DNA of 64,000 bases from positions 496,001 through 560,000 of the forward strand of contig NZ_CP030864.1 in the NCBI RefSeq assembly GCF_003325375.1, written 5' to 3'. This DNA is from Streptomyces globosus (lineage in GTDB: Bacteria > Actinomycetota > Actinomycetes > Streptomycetales > Streptomycetaceae). The notes under the pieces are model-generated. The model saw only the letters and a list, made by a program, of their open reading frames with translations, searched no databases and was not told where the DNA came from. The position numbers were made by a program, and so were the translations under genes. Below, in pieces: positions 61,606-64,000 of the stretch. Within the stretch, counting starts at the first letter, position 1; the number at the start of each line of letters is the position of its first letter.

Positions 61606-61776
61606 GTGCCGATCGAGTCTTTGACGGATGAGCAGGCTGCCGCGTATGCGGCGTTCCGTGGGGCGCCGTCCCGTACGGAGCTGGAGCGGTTCGTCTTCCT
61701 GGACGACGCGGACCGGGAGCTGATCGAAAGCAGTCAGGTGCGGCGGCCCCTGCGGCCGCCGCCCGCAGATCAGTAG
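61606..61776 (+). pseudogene. Tn3-family transposase N-terminal fragment
   Basis: GTG 61606 after GGAGG opens VPIESLTDEQAAAYAAFRGA, then PSRTELERFVFLDDADRELI. It is clearly related to MPVEFLSDEQAEAYGTFAEE at 24827. After about 42 codons it runs into an unrelated tail and TAG at 61774. The frame is only 56 codons. It marks a second, different Tn3-family element that was lost by deletion. Confidence 0.85.
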
Positions 61777-63470
61777 GCGTCGTACTCGCCGAACCAGTCG
61801 ACGATGTAGTGGACCTCCCGGCTGCTCTGGTTCCAGAGGTCGATGACGCCGTAGGGGCCGGTCTTGGCCTGGACCAGGTTGGAGACGTCCTTGCCCGCCG
61901 TCCAGTTCAGCGCGGAGGTGGTGGGGCGAGGCGGCTTGACCGCGTACCCGTACTGGTACGCGTGGGCCGAGTTCGGGTCGGGAGCGACGGAGAGGTGTCC
62001 CGCTCCGGTCGTGCTGGCGACGGTGACGTTCGTGACGTAGGCCTCGATGGGGAGGTCGTAGCGGTTCCCCGAATTCAGGTGCAGGGCGTAGTAACCGCCG
62101 GCGAAACAGGGCCAGGTGTTGGGAGGCAGGCCCCTGGTGTCAATGTGACGGAACGGGCCGCCTTCCGCCGGGAGGCCGAGCCGCCACGTGGCGAAGGCAG
62201 CCTTGCTGCCGGCACCGTAGTAGCCGACGACGTCGATAATCACGTCGGTCCCGGCCCAGGCCCCGTTGCGGACGTTGATCTTTCCGTCGGCGCCGACGGG
62301 GACGATGACCGAGTTGGCGACAGTCTGTCCGGCAGTGAAGTTCAGGCTGGAGGTGGACGGGGCCGCCTGGCCGCTCGGGAAAACCGTCAGGTGGCCCGTC
62401 TCCCGGGGGTTGGTGACAGTCACGTTGAGCGCCACAGCAGTCGCGCCGGCAGGGATACCGCTGCGGCCGGTGATCTGGACCCCGAAGGTGTCCTGTCCGG
62501 CGACCTGCCCGCGCGCCGCGCCGAGGCCTTCGCGGGTGTCGACGAAGCGGACCGGGTTCAGCGAGGTGTAGCCGTCGGCGGCCGCACGGTCGAAGTAGCC
62601 GGTCACGTCCGCGATCAGGTCCACGGCGTTCCAGCCGCCGTTGTACAGCTCGATGTACCCGTCCTTGCCGACGGGTACGATCACCTGGTTCGGGATGGTC
62701 TGCCCGGCGGTGTAGTTCACGTTCGAGGTCTTCGGCCTGTCCCTGCCCGAGGGGTAGACACTGACGTGCCCTCCGGCGGTGGCATTGGTCGCCGTGACGT
62801 TGAGGACGACCGCGGTGACGCCGGCCGGGACCTTCGCGTTGCCCGCGATCTTCAGCCGGACCGGCGTGTACGCCCCGACCTTCGACCGGGCCGCGCCGAT
62901 ACCGGCCCGGGTGTCGAGCAGCCGGGTGGGAGCGTGCGGAGCGAAGAAGGAACCCGGCGTCGTGAACGGGAGCCGGTTGACCGCCTGGACGTTGTTCACG
63001 GTGTCCGTGGCCGTCACGGTGACGGTGTAGTCGCCGGGCCGGGGGTAGGTGTGCCTGACGTCGTACAGGATCTGACCGCCGGTGACGGTGGCCGTGTGCG
63101 TCGTGCCGTCGCCCCAGGCGATGGTGACCTCGTGGGGGACGGGCGCCCCTTGGTAGAGGTTGACGCCGAAGGAGATGCTGCGGGCGGTCCTGGCATCGCC
63201 CCACATAAGGAGTTCGAGGTTCGAAGCGTCGGCGGAGGCCTGTGTCGAGCCGCCCTCCGCCGCGCTGGAAGGCAGGACCGTACGGACCGTGTTCTCGCCC
63301 GGACTGCGGAAGGTTCCGGACTCGGCGGCCGCCGCCTCGTCAGGAGCGGACTCGGGGGGCGGTGCGGAAACCCCAGGCGCCGCAGGACCGGCGGCCTGCG
63401 CCGCGCCCGGTATGAGACCGACGCCGACCGCGAGAGCGGCAGCTGAGACAACGAGTCGGCGACTGCGCAC
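61770..63470 (-). CDS. secreted PKD-domain protein with three beta repeats
   Basis: GTG 63470 follows a G-rich ribosome binding site and gives a signal peptide (RSRRLVVSAAALAVGVGLIP then GAAQA); an ATG 25 codons upstream is the longer alternative. The mature protein of about 540 residues has a low-complexity start, a PKD-type domain (VTIAWGDGTTHTATVTGGQI, YPRPGDYTVTVTATD), and three copies of a domain of about 110 residues that begins TRLLDTRAGIGAARSKV (second copy VRFVDTREGLGAARGQV, third diverged). Each copy has NVTxTNxxxxGHxxVxPxG and a closing GYF/GYYG motif. These repeats are common in Streptomyces secreted proteins; an adhesive or wall role is likely, an enzyme role is not shown. Confidence 0.85.
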   Translation of the reverse strand: MRSRRLVVSAAALAVGVGLIPGAAQAAGPAAPGVSAPPPESAPDEAAAAESGTFRSPGENTVRTVLPSSAAEGGSTQASADASNLELLMWGDARTARSISFGVNLYQGAPVPHEVTIAWGDGTTHTATVTGGQILYDVRHTYPRPGDYTVTVTATDTVNNVQAVNRLPFTTPGSFFAPHAPTRLLDTRAGIGAARSKVGAYTPVRLKIAGNAKVPAGVTAVVLNVTATNATAGGHVSVYPSGRDRPKTSNVNYTAGQTIPNQVIVPVGKDGYIELYNGGWNAVDLIADVTGYFDRAAADGYTSLNPVRFVDTREGLGAARGQVAGQDTFGVQITGRSGIPAGATAVALNVTVTNPRETGHLTVFPSGQAAPSTSSLNFTAGQTVANSVIVPVGADGKINVRNGAWAGTDVIIDVVGYYGAGSKAAFATWRLGLPAEGGPFRHIDTRGLPPNTWPCFAGGYYALHLNSGNRYDLPIEAYVTNVTVASTTGAGHLSVAPDPNSAHAYQYGYAVKPPRPTTSALNWTAGKDVSNLVQAKTGPYGVIDLWNQSSREVHYIVDWFGEYDAY

Positions 63471-63579
63471 CGGCCCCCCAATTCTGTTGCTGATTGAACG
63501 AGTTCGAAAGCCCGCCCAGCGTACCGATCGGAACGGACATGTCATACGCCTGACCAGGGCTGATCAGGGCACGGTCTGA

Positions 63580-63717
63580 TCACATCGGGGCTGGGGCGCC
63601 GCTCGGGCCGGGCGGGGCGCCAGACTGGTTGCTTTCGCGTGCCGTCAGGGCCAGGGCGAGCGCCGCGGAGGCGGTGACCGCGATGCAGGAGACGGCGAAG
63701 GCGGCCCGGTGGCGGTG
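63580..63717 (-). pseudogene. possible C-terminal membrane anchor of a lost protein
   Basis: The minus strand reads HRHRAAFAVSCIAVTASAAL ALALTAR-like hydrophobic helix, then NQSGAPPGPSGAPAPM and stop at 63580. An in-frame stop directly precedes it and no start is visible. It could be the end of a frameshifted gene continuing to about 63860, where the neighbouring frame is rich in K, T and A. Confidence 0.3.
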
Positions 63718-63868
63718 GGCGGCTCACGCGCTGCGGCGCGGGCTCCTCGTCGCGGCCGTCTTCTTGGCGTCCCGTCTTGCGCGGTGCTGCTGGTCTTCTG
63801 CTTGGCGGGGAGGTCGTGCACGGTGGCGGGTTCGCCGCGGGTGGCTTTCGCGTTCTTCTGCGCGGGTA

Positions 63869-64000
63869 TTACGCCCAGTCGACGCCCAGTTTCGCGAGTG
63901 CGGCGAGTTGGTCGGTGGTGAGCTTGTCGCGTCGGCTCTTGGTGTTGGAGATCCACACGCCCAGCTTTACGACGATCGGCTCTGTCTCGCCCTCGACCGC
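63869..64000 (-). CDS. helicase-associated-domain protein, C-terminal end (cut by window edge)
   Basis: The frame is open from the right edge: AVEGETEPIVVKLGVWISNT, KSRRDKLTTDQLAALAKLGV and DWA before TAA at 63869. This is the repeat end of the helicase-associated (HA) domain found in large actinobacterial DEAD/DEAH helicases, with the LGxWxxNxRxRRxKLxxxQxxxLxxLGxxW pattern. Only 43 residues lie in the window. Confidence 0.8.
   Translation of the reverse strand, partial: AVEGETEPIVVKLGVWISNTKSRRDKLTTDQLAALAKLGVDWA

Noticed and set aside
61809..63446. 545-codon plus-strand frame over the PKD gene
   Set aside because: Antisense shadow of a gene with a signal peptide and clear repeats on the minus strand.
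1..64000. CRISPR arrays, tRNA and rRNA genes
   Set aside because: No regularly spaced repeats with unique spacers and no cloverleaf or rRNA-like sequence were seen by eye; a covariance-model search would be needed to exclude small RNAs.

Overview
The window is GC-rich actinobacterial DNA and looks like an accessory region of a Streptomyces genome or large Streptomyces plasmid. Supporting signs are the codon bias, GTG starts, ATGA/GTGA/TGATG gene overlaps, a tendamistat-like secreted protein, a Tat-exported protein, a cytochrome P450-ferredoxin pair, a DUF4259 protein and an actinobacterial barnase/barstar polymorphic-toxin operon. No rRNA, tRNA or CRISPR array was seen. Genus level is inference from gene families, not from a marker gene.

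Layout. 1-5.2 kb: the end of an unknown gene, a broken glycosyltransferase tail, an ISL3 transposase scrap, then a tidy unit of an EamA transporter and an NAD(P)-binding protein divergent from a LysR regulator. 5.26-13.77 kb: four ISL3-type transposable units almost end to end. Each has its own matching terminal repeats (all starting GGTTCTGGC or close to it) and each carries one passenger gene (DUF4259, a helical-repeat protein, a 91-aa acidic protein, a SnoaL-like protein). One is further interrupted by an IS5-type element. 13.8-17.2 kb: an IS3 element, a broken integrase and a barstar-domain protein. 17.2-25 kb: a Tn3-family transposase gene cut in two by a discrete element of about 4.5 kb that encodes two tyrosine recombinases and a zinc-ribbon protein and is bounded by inverted repeats. 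25-29.7 kb: a small regulator, a resolvase remnant, a secreted peptidoglycan-binding protein and a strikingly low-GC beta-propeller protein. 29.7-36.6 kb: a 633-aa helix-turn-helix protein of unknown function with a coupled partner, a tyrosine recombinase with an altered active site, and a four-gene operon ending in a frameshifted zeta toxin. 37-41 kb: an IS3 element, a zinc-ribbon recombinase whose 3' end is duplicated around a methyltransferase gene. 41-47.2 kb: an AraC regulator, a tendamistat-like secreted protein, remnants of IS256, IS30-like, IS701 and IS5 elements, another IS3 element, a complete DarTG toxin-antitoxin pair and an Mrr-type nuclease scrap. 47.3-51 kb: a Tat-secreted protein, the P450-ferredoxin operon with an operator-like palindrome upstream, and a one-pass membrane protein. 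51-59.8 kb: a ligase fragment, then the operon SseB-like protein / WXG100-like protein / 1552-aa Rhs-YD toxin with a barnase-type tip / barstar immunity, and a frameshifted kinase with a GNAT acetyltransferase. 59.8-64 kb: an IS256 copy, gene scraps including a Tn3 transposase N-terminus, a secreted PKD-domain protein, and the end of a helicase-associated-domain protein.

The main theme is mobile DNA carrying conflict and defence genes: two barnase/barstar-type loci, DarTG, zeta toxin, and recombinase elements with passenger genes. Many genes carry single-base frameshifts, often in homopolymer runs. These may be true decay or uncorrected sequencing indels, and the two cannot be told apart from this sequence alone.
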